A DNA stretch of 64,000 nucleotides from Marinoscillum luteum (GCF_044005705.1 NZ_JBIPKE010000016.1:124001-188000); one strand, 5' to 3'. Positions 43,626 to 52,250 are shown, counted from the stretch's first letter. Numbers and translations: made by a program. The notes: generated by a model not told the origin, from the letters alone.

Positions 43626-45071
43626 TCAGTCATTCCAGATTTGTGCTTCTTTGCGATCAAACTTTGGTTTCAAAGTAGTATCAGTAACAGCATTAGGCTG
43701 TTGTTTGTTCCGGTTTACCCTGGTCCAGAATAAATTCCATTTTCTCATACTATTTCGAATCATTTCGCTGTCCTGATTGGCCTTGGTGTAGTTGGCACTT
43801 GGATGCATATTATTTTCTGTAATCCATTTTTTCTTGTAGGTTCCGGTGTATGCTGCCGCTTCTTTGTTTTGCTGCGGATCGTACAGTTCTGCTTTTTGTC
43901 TGCTCTCAAACGCCCCGGTTACTCCGGATACGATAAGGTTATCAAGATCATAGTACCACTTTGACTTTTTACGGTCAGTCCCTTTATACTCGGTGGCAGC
44001 ATAGTCGTACACACGTGATTTTTTCAGTTTTTCGTTTACATCAAAACGGTGCTTATTGGTGGAATAGGCCGGAGAAATCCAGCCCCATCGCATACCGTCA
44101 TAAGGTGAACCTTCTGAGTACCTGGTGTCTACCCCCTTATCTTTCCTGGTGAAAGGTGATCCTGCCGAATACCTCGGATTTACGCTTTTGTCTTTGGCGG
44201 TGAAAGGCGATCCGGCGGAGTACCGCGGACTCACATTTTTCTCTCGTGTGGTGAAGACATTCCCTGCGGAATATCTTGGGCTGACCATTTTATCTTTTTT
44301 GGTAAATGGTGATCCTGCAGAGTATCGGGGGCCTGAATCTTTACTAAAAAGTCCCGAAAGGGAGAATTGCTTTTGGAATGGATCGCCAGCCGAGTACCGG
44401 GGGCTGACCATTTTGTCTTTTTTGGTATAAGGTGATCCCGCGGAATACCGGGGCCCTGAATCTTTGCTGAAAAGTCCGGAAAGAGAAAACTGCTTACGGA
44501 AAGGGTCACCCGCCGAGTACCTCGGACTGGCCATTTTGTCTTTTTTTGTATATGGTGACCCAGCGGAGTATCGCGGTCCGTAGCGCTGATCAAAAATCTG
44601 AGATAAGAAGGGTTGTTTGAAGGGATCTCCGGCCGAATACCGGGGGGAGACAAACTTGTCTTTCTTAGTGAATGGGGATCCGGGAGAATACCTGGTCGAC
44701 GATTTTTTGCCAGACATGATTCCGGCGATTCCGGAGGAAGAATACCTTGGTGCCTTGTGTTCGTAGCTTTTGAACAGTCTGCTGCGGCTGGAGCTGCTAC
44801 TGCGCGGGGTGACTGATTTTCGTTTGTTAAAAGAAGCAAAAGGCGACCCTGAAGAGTATCTGGGTGCTCCACCGAGTGATTCGTGTTTCTGGGCCCCGTG
44901 GCTGGAAGCTCCCTTTTTCTTTTTGAAAAGAGAGAACCCTTCGCCTTTGTTCTTTTGTTTTTGCGTTTTGAGCCTATTTTCTGAGTCGGTGATGAGCTGC
45001 GCACGACCATCATTGCTCAGATAAGCAGAAAGAAATAATGAAAAAGAAAAAATAAAGATTAGTCGCTTCAA
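43626..45071 (-). CDS. Exported RYSxGxPF-repeat protein of unknown function
   Basis: 481 residues with a clear signal peptide (about 1-25, ending GRAQ). Residues 70-326 hold twelve copies of a core RYS-x-G-[SDN]-[PV]-[FY], at residues 71, 127, 144, 167, 184, 208, 225, 249, 266, 283, 300 and 317, plus a degenerate copy at 109. Spacing is strictly 17 residues, or 23-24 where FQKQFSLSGLFSKDS is inserted; 17 + 24 gives a 41-residue (123-bp) higher repeat. The protein is very basic and rich in Ser, Lys, Arg and Tyr. The C-terminal 150 residues are non-repetitive, with Tyr and Trp (YDYAATEYKG, KWYYDLDNL). TTG start with AGG a few nt before. I recognise no family. Confidence 0.88.
   Translation of the reverse strand: MKRLIFIFSFSLFLSAYLSNDGRAQLITDSENRLKTQKQKNKGEGFSLFKKKKGASSHGAQKHESLGGAPRYSSGSPFASFNKRKSVTPRSSSSSRSRLFKSYEHKAPRYSSSGIAGIMSGKKSSTRYSPGSPFTKKDKFVSPRYSAGDPFKQPFLSQIFDQRYGPRYSAGSPYTKKDKMASPRYSAGDPFRKQFSLSGLFSKDSGPRYSAGSPYTKKDKMVSPRYSAGDPFQKQFSLSGLFSKDSGPRYSAGSPFTKKDKMVSPRYSAGNVFTTREKNVSPRYSAGSPFTAKDKSVNPRYSAGSPFTRKDKGVDTRYSEGSPYDGMRWGWISPAYSTNKHRFDVNEKLKKSRVYDYAATEYKGTDRKKSKWYYDLDNLIVSGVTGAFESRQKAELYDPQQNKEAAAYTGTYKKKWITENNMHPSANYTKANQDSEMIRNSMRKWNLFWTRVNRNKQQPNAVTDTTLKPKFDRKEAQIWND
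44094..44864 (-). repeat. In-frame tandem repeat array (51-bp and 69/72-bp units)
   Basis: The coding array for RYSxGxPF units covers about 770 bp. Units of 17 codons (51 bp) and 23 or 24 codons (69 or 72 bp) alternate in its upstream half, giving about three 120/123-bp composite units; the downstream half has only 51-bp units. The DNA copies differ at synonymous sites, so purifying selection or gene conversion seems to act on the protein, not on the DNA. Confidence 0.9.
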
Positions 45072-45091
45072 AACCTGTTCGTGTACTTAAC

Positions 45092-45122
45092 CAAAGATTT
45101 GAATTTTCCCGCGCAATCCCAA
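45092..45122 (-). promoter_or_regulatory. Putative promoter of the RYS-repeat gene
   Basis: On the - strand, TTG (45122-45120), 20 nt, then AATCTTTG (45099-45092), one mismatch to TAnnTTTG, 20 nt before the TTG start codon. It lies between the E1 gene stop and the RYS gene. Confidence 0.4.
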
Positions 45123-45144
45123 TCAATTAACCGTATATCACTAA

Positions 45145-47118
45145 TTAATACGCCATTAGGGCCTGTATTTTAGTTTTCAACCTTGATTTGGGCAGGAAAT
45201 TTTCTTCAAGTGCTTTGGCGAAGGGAACCGGGGTATCCAGGCTGGCTTCACGCATCACCGGAGCATCCAGGTGTTCAAAACAGTGCTCGCCTATCCAGGC
45301 GGAGATTTCTCCACCGATACCACCAGTCAGGCAATCCTCATGTAAGACCAGCACCCTGTTGGTTTTTCGGGTGGTTTCAGCCACAGCCTCCTTGTCCCAT
45401 GGGAGTAGGGTACGCAGGTCCAGGACGTCTGCCGCAATGCCTAGCTCATTGATGGCCTCCAGTGCCCAGTGCACACCAAGGCCATAGGTGATAATAGAGA
45501 GCTCATTTCCTTCACGGGCCAAAGCGGCTTTGCCCACCTCCGTGGTGTAGTAACCGTCCGGCACGTTTCCACTCAGAGATCTGTACAGGTATTTGTGCTC
45601 AAAGTATAAATAGGGGTTAGGATCTTCAATGGCGGCATTGAGCAGGCCTTTGGCATCGGCCGGATTGGAAGGGTACACCACTTTCAGGCCGGGCGTATGG
45701 ACAAACCAGGCTTCGTTGGACTGGGAATGAAAAGGGCCTGCGCCCACTCCCGCACCCGTTGGCATGCGCACCACCACATCCGCATTTTGTCCCCACCGAT
45801 AGTGGGTCTTTGCCAGGTTATTGATGATTTGGTTAAAACCACAGGTCACAAAATCCGCAAACTGCATTTCTACCACACTCTTTATTCCGGCAATCGACAG
45901 TCCAAGCCCTGTTCCTACAATGGCGGATTCGCAAAGCGGAGTGTTTCGCACACGGGCCTTGCCAAACTGCTCCACAAACCCTTCAGTGATTTTGAATACC
46001 CCGCCGTAATCAGCCACGTCCTGACCCATAATCACCAGTTCGGGATATTTTTCCATACTCTCTCGCAATCCGTCAGAGATGGCATCCACCAACCTTTTTT
46101 CGGAAGTGTGTGAACCAGCGGCCACTATTTCCTGCTCAAACGGAGCGAAAAGGTCGTCCATTTCTGTCTGTGTATTACTTTCGATGGCCGGCTGGGCAAA
46201 AGCCTTCTTTACTGAGTTGTTTACCTCAGTTCGTATTTTAGCCTTCACCTTTTCCAGCTCATCAGCAGTTACCACTTTTTCTTTCAGGAGGTATCGCTCA
46301 AAATTTTCAATGGGGTCTTTTTTGGCCCAGTGCTCCATGAGTTCTTTAGGCACATATTTGGTGCCCGAGGCTTCTTCATGTCCACGCATTCGGAAGGTCT
46401 TGGCTTCAAAAATGATGGGTCTTGGGTTTTTCCTGATGCTTTCCACCAGCGGCTCCAATTCATTGAGTACTTCCAGGATATTGTTGCCCTCTACACTGTG
46501 GGCCTCTATGCCATAGGCAGGGCCTTTCACCACAAAGGAGTCGAAATTAAACTGCTCGGAGCTGGGTGTGGAGAGTCCATAGCCATTATTCTCAATAATG
46601 AAAATGACCGGGAGGTTCCAGACAGATGCGACATTGAGCGCTTCATGAAAATCCCCTTCCGAAGATCCACCATCCCCTGTAAAGACAATGGTGACTTTGG
46701 GTTCTTTCCTCAATAGCCTGGACAGCGCAATGCCGTCAGCCACTCCCAGTTGAGGGCCTAGGTGCGAAATCATCCCTACGATGTTATGTGCTTTGGATCC
46801 AAAGTGGAAGGAACGGTCGCGTCCTTTGGTGAATCCATTCGCTTTGCCTTGAAATTGCTCAAAAAGCTGTGTTAACTCTACTCCTCTGGAAGTAAAAACA
46901 CCGAGGTTTCGGTGCATAGGCAGGATGTACTCATCTTTATCCAGTGCCAATGCCGCACCCACAGAGATGGCCTCCTGTCCGATTCCGGAAAACCACTTGC
47001 TGATTTTCCCCTGACGGAGCAGGATGAGCATTTTTTCTTCTATCAATCGGGGAGTGACCAGTTCGGAGTAGATGGCCAGGAGTTGTTTATCGGACCTTGT
47101 TTTGCGATCAAATTTCAT
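45145..47118 (-). CDS. 2-oxoacid dehydrogenase E1, fused alpha and beta subunits
   Basis: 657-residue thiamine diphosphate enzyme. The alpha part (about 1-325) has GKISKWFSGIGQEAISVGAA, HRNLGVF and the ThDP motif GDGGSSEGDFHEALNVASVWNLPVIFIIENN (split: GDG-x(24-27)-N); the beta part (about 345-657) has VIMGQDVADYGGVFKITEG, NTPLCESAIVG and DLRTLLPWD. It decarboxylates a 2-oxo acid and passes the acyl group to a lipoyl E2. Fusion of alpha and beta is common in Bacteroidota and often annotated branched-chain or general 2-oxoacid dehydrogenase. E2 and E3 are not here; lipA lies 2.7 kb downstream. ATG at 47118 chosen over TTG at 47139. Confidence 0.94.
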   Translation of the reverse strand: MKFDRKTRSDKQLLAIYSELVTPRLIEEKMLILLRQGKISKWFSGIGQEAISVGAALALDKDEYILPMHRNLGVFTSRGVELTQLFEQFQGKANGFTKGRDRSFHFGSKAHNIVGMISHLGPQLGVADGIALSRLLRKEPKVTIVFTGDGGSSEGDFHEALNVASVWNLPVIFIIENNGYGLSTPSSEQFNFDSFVVKGPAYGIEAHSVEGNNILEVLNELEPLVESIRKNPRPIIFEAKTFRMRGHEEASGTKYVPKELMEHWAKKDPIENFERYLLKEKVVTADELEKVKAKIRTEVNNSVKKAFAQPAIESNTQTEMDDLFAPFEQEIVAAGSHTSEKRLVDAISDGLRESMEKYPELVIMGQDVADYGGVFKITEGFVEQFGKARVRNTPLCESAIVGTGLGLSIAGIKSVVEMQFADFVTCGFNQIINNLAKTHYRWGQNADVVVRMPTGAGVGAGPFHSQSNEAWFVHTPGLKVVYPSNPADAKGLLNAAIEDPNPYLYFEHKYLYRSLSGNVPDGYYTTEVGKAALAREGNELSIITYGLGVHWALEAINELGIAADVLDLRTLLPWDKEAVAETTRKTNRVLVLHEDCLTGGIGGEISAWIGEHCFEHLDAPVMREASLDTPVPFAKALEENFLPKSRLKTKIQALMAY

Positions 47119-47136
47119 GGGGCTAAAAAATTTGCC

Positions 47137-47144
47137 CAAAGGTA
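47137..47144 (-). promoter_or_regulatory. Putative -7 element of the E1 gene
   Basis: TACCTTTG on the - strand, a perfect TAnnTTTG, 18 nt before the E1 ATG at 47118; this also supports ATG rather than the upstream TTG, which would overlap the box. Confidence 0.45.
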
Positions 47145-47180
47145 AAATTTATCCTATCAAGTAATCCACCAAGGATTATT

Positions 47181-47188
47181 TAATTTTG
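47181..47188 (+). promoter_or_regulatory. Putative -7 element of the M16 peptidase gene
   Basis: TAATTTTG, a perfect TAnnTTTG, 9 nt before the ATG at 47198. No -33 TTG at normal distance. With the E1 box it makes a compact divergent promoter region of 79 bp. Confidence 0.4.
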
Positions 47189-47197
47189 GCGCCCAAC

Positions 47198-48436
47198 ATG
47201 GTAGCATACAAAGAACACACCCTCCCCAACGGACTACAACTGATCGTACATGAAGATCATAGCAGCCCGGTGGTTTGTCTCAACATCCTTTACAAAGTAG
47301 GCTCCCGCAATGAGCTGCCTCATAAAACGGGGTTTGCTCACCTTTTTGAGCACCTGATGTTTGGGGGTTCGAAAAACGTGAAGAATTTTGATGAGCCGCT
47401 GCAAGCGGTGGGCGGTGACAACAATGCTTTTACCAACACGGACATTACCAATTACTACATCACCATCCCCTCCGCCAATGTGGAAACCGCTTTTTGGCTG
47501 GAATCTGACCGGATGCTGAGTCTTTCGTTTGACCCTGAAGTGCTGGAGGTACAACGAAAGGTGGTGATCGAGGAGTTTAAGCAGCGCTACCTCAATCAGC
47601 CGTATGGTGACGTATGGCTAAAGCTAAGACCCCTGGCTTACCAGAAGCATCCCTATCAGTGGCCCACCATTGGGAAGGAAATTAGTCACATAGAGGAGGC
47701 GACCATGGAGGACGTCAAGAGCTTTTTTAACGCTCATTATCATCCTGGAAATGCCGTGCTGGTGGTTGCCGGAGATATATCGGAGGAAAAAGCACTCGAA
47801 TTGACTCAAAAATGGTTTGGGGAAATCCCCGGCAAACCGATGAGCAATGGCAGGATTGAGGCAGAGCCCCCTCAGACAGCTCCCCGATTTATGGAGGTGG
47901 CGGACAATGTGCCGGCTGATGCTATTTATAAAACATATCACATGCCCCGTCGGTTAGGTAAGGCGTATCATGCCGCAGACCTGCTAAGTGATATCCTCGG
48001 GAGGGGTAAGTCAGCCATTCTTTTCAATGAGTTGGTAAAGAAAAAGCCGCTGTTTTCCAGTCTGTCAGCTCATGTGACTGGGAGTTGTGATCCGGGGCTG
48101 TTGGTGATTACCGGCAGATTGTTGCCGGGTGTAGCGCTGAAGGATGCGGATCTCGCGATTCAGGAGCATTTGGAACCAGTCAAACAGCATATTGATTCTG
48201 AGCTCTTACAGAAGGTAAAGAACCAGGCAGAGGCGACCACTGTATTTGCAGAAGTGGATTTGCTCAACAGGGCCATGGGTCTGGCTTATGCGGCCTTCCT
48301 GGGCGATGCAAATCTGATCAATGAGGAGCTGGGCCAGATCAAGTCACTTGAGGCAGAGGATTTATTGGAATCCGCCAGAACCATCCTCAGAGAAGATAAT
48401 TGTACGACCATGTATTATCAAAAAAGAGCACAATGA
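47198..48436 (+). CDS. M16-family zinc metallopeptidase
   Basis: 412 residues, one pair of M16 domains. The inverted zinc motif HLFEH (His48, Glu51, His52) sits in FAHLFEHLMFGGS, and the third ligand Glu lies in the RKVVIEEFKQR region. NAHYHPGNAVLVVAGDI marks the second half. It has no signal peptide, so it is cytoplasmic, unlike the larger periplasmic M16 proteins common in this phylum. Such enzymes degrade peptides, or process other small proteins. I chose the ATG at 47198 over a TTG 12 nt upstream. It overlaps ispF by 4 nt (ATGA). Confidence 0.93.
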   Translation: MVAYKEHTLPNGLQLIVHEDHSSPVVCLNILYKVGSRNELPHKTGFAHLFEHLMFGGSKNVKNFDEPLQAVGGDNNAFTNTDITNYYITIPSANVETAFWLESDRMLSLSFDPEVLEVQRKVVIEEFKQRYLNQPYGDVWLKLRPLAYQKHPYQWPTIGKEISHIEEATMEDVKSFFNAHYHPGNAVLVVAGDISEEKALELTQKWFGEIPGKPMSNGRIEAEPPQTAPRFMEVADNVPADAIYKTYHMPRRLGKAYHAADLLSDILGRGKSAILFNELVKKKPLFSSLSAHVTGSCDPGLLVITGRLLPGVALKDADLAIQEHLEPVKQHIDSELLQKVKNQAEATTVFAEVDLLNRAMGLAYAAFLGDANLINEELGQIKSLEAEDLLESARTILREDNCTTMYYQKRAQ

Positions 48437-48927
48437 AACCAAATATCAGAATAGGTTATGGGTATGACGTACATGCACTGGCTGAGGGCGTAGATTTTTG
48501 GATTGGGGGGATCAAAGTCCCACACACCCATGGTGCCTATGGCCACTCGGACGCCGATGTGCTCATCCATGTCATTTGCGATGCCCTTCTGGGAGCTGCG
48601 AACATGCGTGATATCGGGTTTCACTTTTCCGACAAGGATCCTCAATACAAAGGGATTGATAGCAAAATACTGTTGAAAAAAGTGGTAGAGCTGCTGGATG
48701 CGGCGGGCTATGGGATAGTGAATGTGGATACTACTGTCTGTTTGCAGCAGCCCAAACTCAGTCCGTACATAGAACCGATGAAGGCCTGTTTGGCGCAAGT
48801 GATGGGGCTACCGGTAGAGGATGTTTCGGTCAAAGCTACCACTACCGAAAAACTTGGCTTTGTAGGCAAGGAGGAAGGTGTGGCCGCCCATGCGGTGGTG
48901 CTGATCTATAAAAAATCGGATTTCTAA
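48433..48927 (+). CDS. ispF: 2-C-methyl-D-erythritol 2,4-cyclodiphosphate synthase
   Basis: 164-residue enzyme of the non-mevalonate isoprenoid pathway that makes the cyclic diphosphate, releasing CMP. Trimer with zinc at the interface: Asp12 and His14 in IGYGYDVHAL and His46 in DADVLIHVICDALLGA; GFHFSDKDPQYKG, and ATTTEKLGFVGKEEGV near the end are family signatures. Length is normal. The ATG at 48433 overlaps the M16 stop; a longer frame starting at 48400 is possible but not needed. It shows that this organism uses the MEP pathway for isoprenoids such as menaquinone side chains and carotenoids. Confidence 0.97.
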   Translation: MKPNIRIGYGYDVHALAEGVDFWIGGIKVPHTHGAYGHSDADVLIHVICDALLGAANMRDIGFHFSDKDPQYKGIDSKILLKKVVELLDAAGYGIVNVDTTVCLQQPKLSPYIEPMKACLAQVMGLPVEDVSVKATTTEKLGFVGKEEGVAAHAVVLIYKKSDF

Positions 48928-49023
48928 CAGAATCTCCAATTTCGTTTTTACCGTTTGTTTTGTGGTTTTACCTGCCAAATTCTCTGTATTGAGGGTGAAT
49001 CTTTGATCATATTGTCAATAATC

Positions 49024-49038
49024 TTCAAATAATTTGAA
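49024..49038. promoter_or_regulatory. Second inverted repeat upstream of tetR
   Basis: TTCAAA (49024-49029) / TTTGAA (49033-49038) with a 3-nt spacer, 22 nt before the 16-bp palindrome. Possibly an accessory operator or part of the promoter. Confidence 0.3.
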
Positions 49039-49059
49039 ACTGTTTTCTTTTCACTGTCG

Positions 49060-49075
49060 TTAACAAATTTGTTAA
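49060..49075. promoter_or_regulatory. Perfect 16-bp palindrome, probable TetR operator
   Basis: TTAACAAATTTGTTAA is its own reverse complement. It ends 12 nt before the tetR ATG, in the place where TetR-family repressors of efflux operons normally bind. Binding here would shut the efflux operon and tetR together. The AT-rich base composition makes chance palindromes more likely, but a perfect 16-mer at this point is a strong candidate. Confidence 0.6.
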
Positions 49076-49087
49076 ACAAAAAAGTGA

Positions 49088-49711
49088 ATGGGAAGTGCAG
49101 ATGTGCAAACTGAAAAGTTGATCAAAGACAAAGCGAAGGTTTTGTTTTTCCAAAAGGGTTATTTGAATGCCACCACTCAGGAAATCGCGGATGAGGCCGG
49201 TGTAAACCGAGCCCTGATCCATTATTATTTCAGATCACGGGAACAAATGATGGACACCCTTTTGGATGAGGCCCTTGTGGAGAAGAAGGAAAAGGTGAGA
49301 AAGATTCTAACAGCGGATCTTCCATTCCGTGAGAAAATCGCCAACTACATAGAGACGATGGTTGATCATGGGCTAACCTATCCGTATCTGGACAACTTCA
49401 TTATTAGTGAAACAGCTCGGTACCCTGATAAGGTAAGGGCCTTTTGTTCGCGTGACAGTATAAAATCTACCGATTTGATTCAGGAACAACTGGAGGAAGA
49501 GATAGCTGCAGGGCGGATGGTGCCTATCTCCCCCCAGGACTTCATGGTAAACCTGGCCGCACTTTGTAATTATCCCATTCTCGCCAAGCCGGTGCTGAAA
49601 ACCATTTATGGGATGACAGATACGACTTACCGCGAGTTTTTGAATGAACGCAAACAAACTATTTACATGACCCTTTTCGGAGAGCGAATTCCCCAAACGC
49701 AATCCAAATAG
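49088..49711 (+). CDS. TetR/AcrR-family transcriptional regulator
   Basis: 207 residues. The N-terminal helix-turn-helix (about 10-55) shows GYLNATTQEIADEAGVNR and LIHYYFRSREQMM; the C-terminal helical domain would bind a small ligand and form the dimer. Such proteins repress an efflux operon until its substrate appears. The tolC-like gene begins 30 nt downstream, and the 16-bp palindrome sits directly upstream, so it probably controls the whole 49.1-55.4 kb operon and itself. Ligand unknown. Confidence 0.93.
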   Translation: MGSADVQTEKLIKDKAKVLFFQKGYLNATTQEIADEAGVNRALIHYYFRSREQMMDTLLDEALVEKKEKVRKILTADLPFREKIANYIETMVDHGLTYPYLDNFIISETARYPDKVRAFCSRDSIKSTDLIQEQLEEEIAAGRMVPISPQDFMVNLAALCNYPILAKPVLKTIYGMTDTTYREFLNERKQTIYMTLFGERIPQTQSK

Positions 49712-49741
49712 GGTTAACAGAAGAACTACTCAGGACTATTT

Positions 49742-51073
49742 ATGAAAGTTAATTTAAGCTGGCTCCGCACAACCTTTTGGTTGGTGGGGAGCATGGTGTA
49801 TCCACTCATTAGTGGTGCACAGGATGAAACGAACAAAATAGAATCAGCCACGCTGGACGAAGTGGTGGCCTATGCACTCAAACACCAGCCGGGAGTGCAG
49901 CAGGCTGAGATCAATCAGGAGATTGTGAATCAGGCGGTGAAAGGCAAACTGGCAGACTGGTATCCACAAATCAGTTTTAACTACAACTATCAGCGATTTA
50001 TCGATCTCCAGTCCAGTGTGATTGGGGGCGAGGTAATCCGTTTTGGAGTCAATAATACCTCGTCTGCGCAGCTCACTGCCACACAGAGCCTTTTCAATCG
50101 GGATGTGCTCCTGGCAAGCAACACGGCTTCCACTGTACGCCTCCAGGCCGAGCAGGGAACACAGCAGGCCAAAATCCAAATGGTGGTGAATGTCAGCAAA
50201 GCATTTTATGATTTATTGGCCACTCAGAAGCAAATAGAGGTGAGTGAAGAATCTGTCATCAGGCTGGAAAGCAGTCTGAAGGATGCCAGGAGCCGATATG
50301 AGACGGGTGTTGCCGATAAAACGGATTACCAACGCGCCACCATAGCCCTCGGCAATGCCCAGGCGGCCTACAAAGCAAACCAGGAGCTGCTGGGATATAA
50401 GCAGCAAAATCTGAAAACCCTGATAGGTTATCCTCTGGAGGAGGAATTGCCGATAGCTTACGATGTGGACATGATGGAGAATGAGATTTTGCTGGACACA
50501 TCCGAGCAGATGAACCCCGTGAATCACATCGATTTTCGCCTGTTGCAAACCCAGCGTGAGCTGCAGGAGGCCAATGTGAAATACAACCAGTGGGCTTTCC
50601 TACCGTCCCTGAGTGCATTTGGAGCTTATAACCTCAACTATCAAAATGATAATTTCGGTGAGTTGTATAACACTAGTTATCCTTACTCGTATGTGGGGGC
50701 TACTTTGTCGTTGCCACTCTTTCAGGGGGGCAAGCGACTATCCAAAATTCAGGAGCAAAAATGGACGAGTGACAGGCTGGATGTTGGGATCGCCGATTTG
50801 AAAAACAAGCTCGATACAGAGTATGACCGGGCACTGGCCGCTTACAAAAGCAATTTGTACAGCTACCTGGCTCAAAAACAGAATGTGGATCTGGCTCAGG
50901 AGGTTTATGACATTATTCAGCTTCAGTATCAGAGTGGGGTGAAAACCTATCTGGATGTGACCATTGCAGAAACGGATTTACGAACCACCAGAATCAATTA
51001 TTTCAATGCTTTGTATCAGGTACTGGCCAGTAAAATTGATGTAAATCGGGCCTTGGGCACTATCAACTATTAA
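49742..51073 (+). CDS. TolC-family outer-membrane efflux protein
   Basis: 443 residues: signal peptide (about 1-25, ending SGAQ) and two repeats of the OEP helical-barrel fold. Evidence: LDEVVAYALKHQPGVQQAEINQEI at the start, LTATQSLFNRDVLLA, SRYETGVADKTDYQRA, and in the second half ATLSLPLFQGGKRLSKI plus QYQSGVKTYLDVTIAETDL. TolC-type trimers form the exit duct for RND pumps. It lies between tetR and the adaptor gene (28 nt), fixing it as the outer part of this pump. Confidence 0.94.
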   Translation: MKVNLSWLRTTFWLVGSMVYPLISGAQDETNKIESATLDEVVAYALKHQPGVQQAEINQEIVNQAVKGKLADWYPQISFNYNYQRFIDLQSSVIGGEVIRFGVNNTSSAQLTATQSLFNRDVLLASNTASTVRLQAEQGTQQAKIQMVVNVSKAFYDLLATQKQIEVSEESVIRLESSLKDARSRYETGVADKTDYQRATIALGNAQAAYKANQELLGYKQQNLKTLIGYPLEEELPIAYDVDMMENEILLDTSEQMNPVNHIDFRLLQTQRELQEANVKYNQWAFLPSLSAFGAYNLNYQNDNFGELYNTSYPYSYVGATLSLPLFQGGKRLSKIQEQKWTSDRLDVGIADLKNKLDTEYDRALAAYKSNLYSYLAQKQNVDLAQEVYDIIQLQYQSGVKTYLDVTIAETDLRTTRINYFNALYQVLASKIDVNRALGTINY

Positions 51074-51101
51074 AAACCAACCATTTCAAAATTTGAATTT
51101 T

Positions 51102-52199
51102 ATGTTATCTAGAAATATACAATCATGCTCACTGATAGCTGGAATCACTTTGCTGGCGGCATGTGGAGAACCACAGCCATCAGGTATGCAGGCACCTCCG
51201 GCAGCAACTGTTAGTGTTACCACTGTGCAGGCCAGGGCGGTAAGTTATTATGATGAAATTCCTGCCAACGTGAAAGCTCTGCAGGAAGTGGAATTGAGAG
51301 CTCAGGTGAGTGGATACATCACGGGGATCTACTTCAAAGAGGGGGATCAGGTGAAAAAGGGACAGAAACTCTACACCATCGATCAGCAACAAACGCAAGC
51401 CAACTACCAGCAGGCATTGGCCAACTTGTCTGTACAGGAGGCCAATTTGGCAAAAGCCGAAAAGGATGTAGAACGCTACCGCGAGCTGGATAAGAAGGAC
51501 GCCATAGCCAAGCAGCAAGTGGACTATGCCGAAGCAACCTACGAAGCGGCGGTAAAACAGGTGGAGGCAGCCAGGGCAATGGTTTCCAGCTCACAAACGA
51601 ATGTGCGTTATTCAACGATCGTAGCGCCATTTGATGGGACCATCGGGATTTCGCAGGTACGGTTAGGGGCTTCTGTTTCTCCGGGTCAGACGTTACTGAA
51701 CACCGTTTCCTCCAATGATCCGATTGGTGTGGACATTGCGGTGGACCAGCGTGAAATCCTGAGGTTCTCTCAGCTGCTCAATTCCTCTGCCGCGGAGACC
51801 GATTCTATTTTTCAGCTGGTATTGGGAGGTGAAACTTATCCTCACTTTGGTACTTTGAGCTTTATAGATCGGGCGGTGGATCCTCAGACAGGAACGATTA
51901 AGATGAGAATCGAATTTCCCAATCCGGAGCACGTTTTGCGACCCGGGATGTCCGCTACATTGAGAGTGGCTAGTTACGCCGAAAATGCTATCACCGTACC
52001 TTTTAAGTCCCTTACCGAACTGCTGGGTGAGTTTCTGGTCTACGTGGTACAGGATGATAAGGTATCTCAGCAAAAGGTTGCCAAAGGAAGACAGATCGGA
52101 ATGGATGTGATCATCGAGAGTGGCTTGATATCCGGACAAACCATTGTAGTAGAAGGCGTTCAAAAATTGAGAGAGGGCTCGACCATCAGTATCCAGTAG
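51102..52199 (+). CDS. RND efflux periplasmic adaptor (membrane fusion protein)
   Basis: 365 residues: lipoprotein signal with lipobox LAAC, lipoyl-like half motifs (VELRAQVSGYITGIYFKEGDQVKKGQKLY), a helical hairpin (about 95-165; rich in Ala, Gln, Glu), the second lipoyl half (VAPFDGTIGISQVRLG), and a beta barrel (GTIKMRIEFPNPEHVLRPGMSATL). It joins the inner-membrane pump to the TolC-like duct. I chose the ATG at 51102 over a TTG 9 nt upstream. It lies 51 nt before the pump gene. Layout is that of AcrA/MexA proteins. Confidence 0.94.
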   Translation: MLSRNIQSCSLIAGITLLAACGEPQPSGMQAPPAATVSVTTVQARAVSYYDEIPANVKALQEVELRAQVSGYITGIYFKEGDQVKKGQKLYTIDQQQTQANYQQALANLSVQEANLAKAEKDVERYRELDKKDAIAKQQVDYAEATYEAAVKQVEAARAMVSSSQTNVRYSTIVAPFDGTIGISQVRLGASVSPGQTLLNTVSSNDPIGVDIAVDQREILRFSQLLNSSAAETDSIFQLVLGGETYPHFGTLSFIDRAVDPQTGTIKMRIEFPNPEHVLRPGMSATLRVASYAENAITVPFKSLTELLGEFLVYVVQDDKVSQQKVAKGRQIGMDVIIESGLISGQTIVVEGVQKLREGSTISIQ

Positions 52200-52250
52200 T
52201 CCTGTCGGTTTACCCTTTCATAAAATCTTAAATTTTCTAATCAATACAAG

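Noticed and set aside
44094..44864. Regular repeats that might be a CRISPR array or satellite DNA
   Set aside because: Units are in frame, differ at synonymous positions, and have no unique spacers of constant length; they code for protein repeats.
44231..45013. A long alternative frame of 260 codons on the - strand inside the RYS-repeat gene
   Set aside because: It is a frame shadow caused by the repeat array; it has no signal peptide, odd composition (long Pro/Lys/Arg runs), and the RYS frame has a signal peptide and tight coupling to ytxJ.
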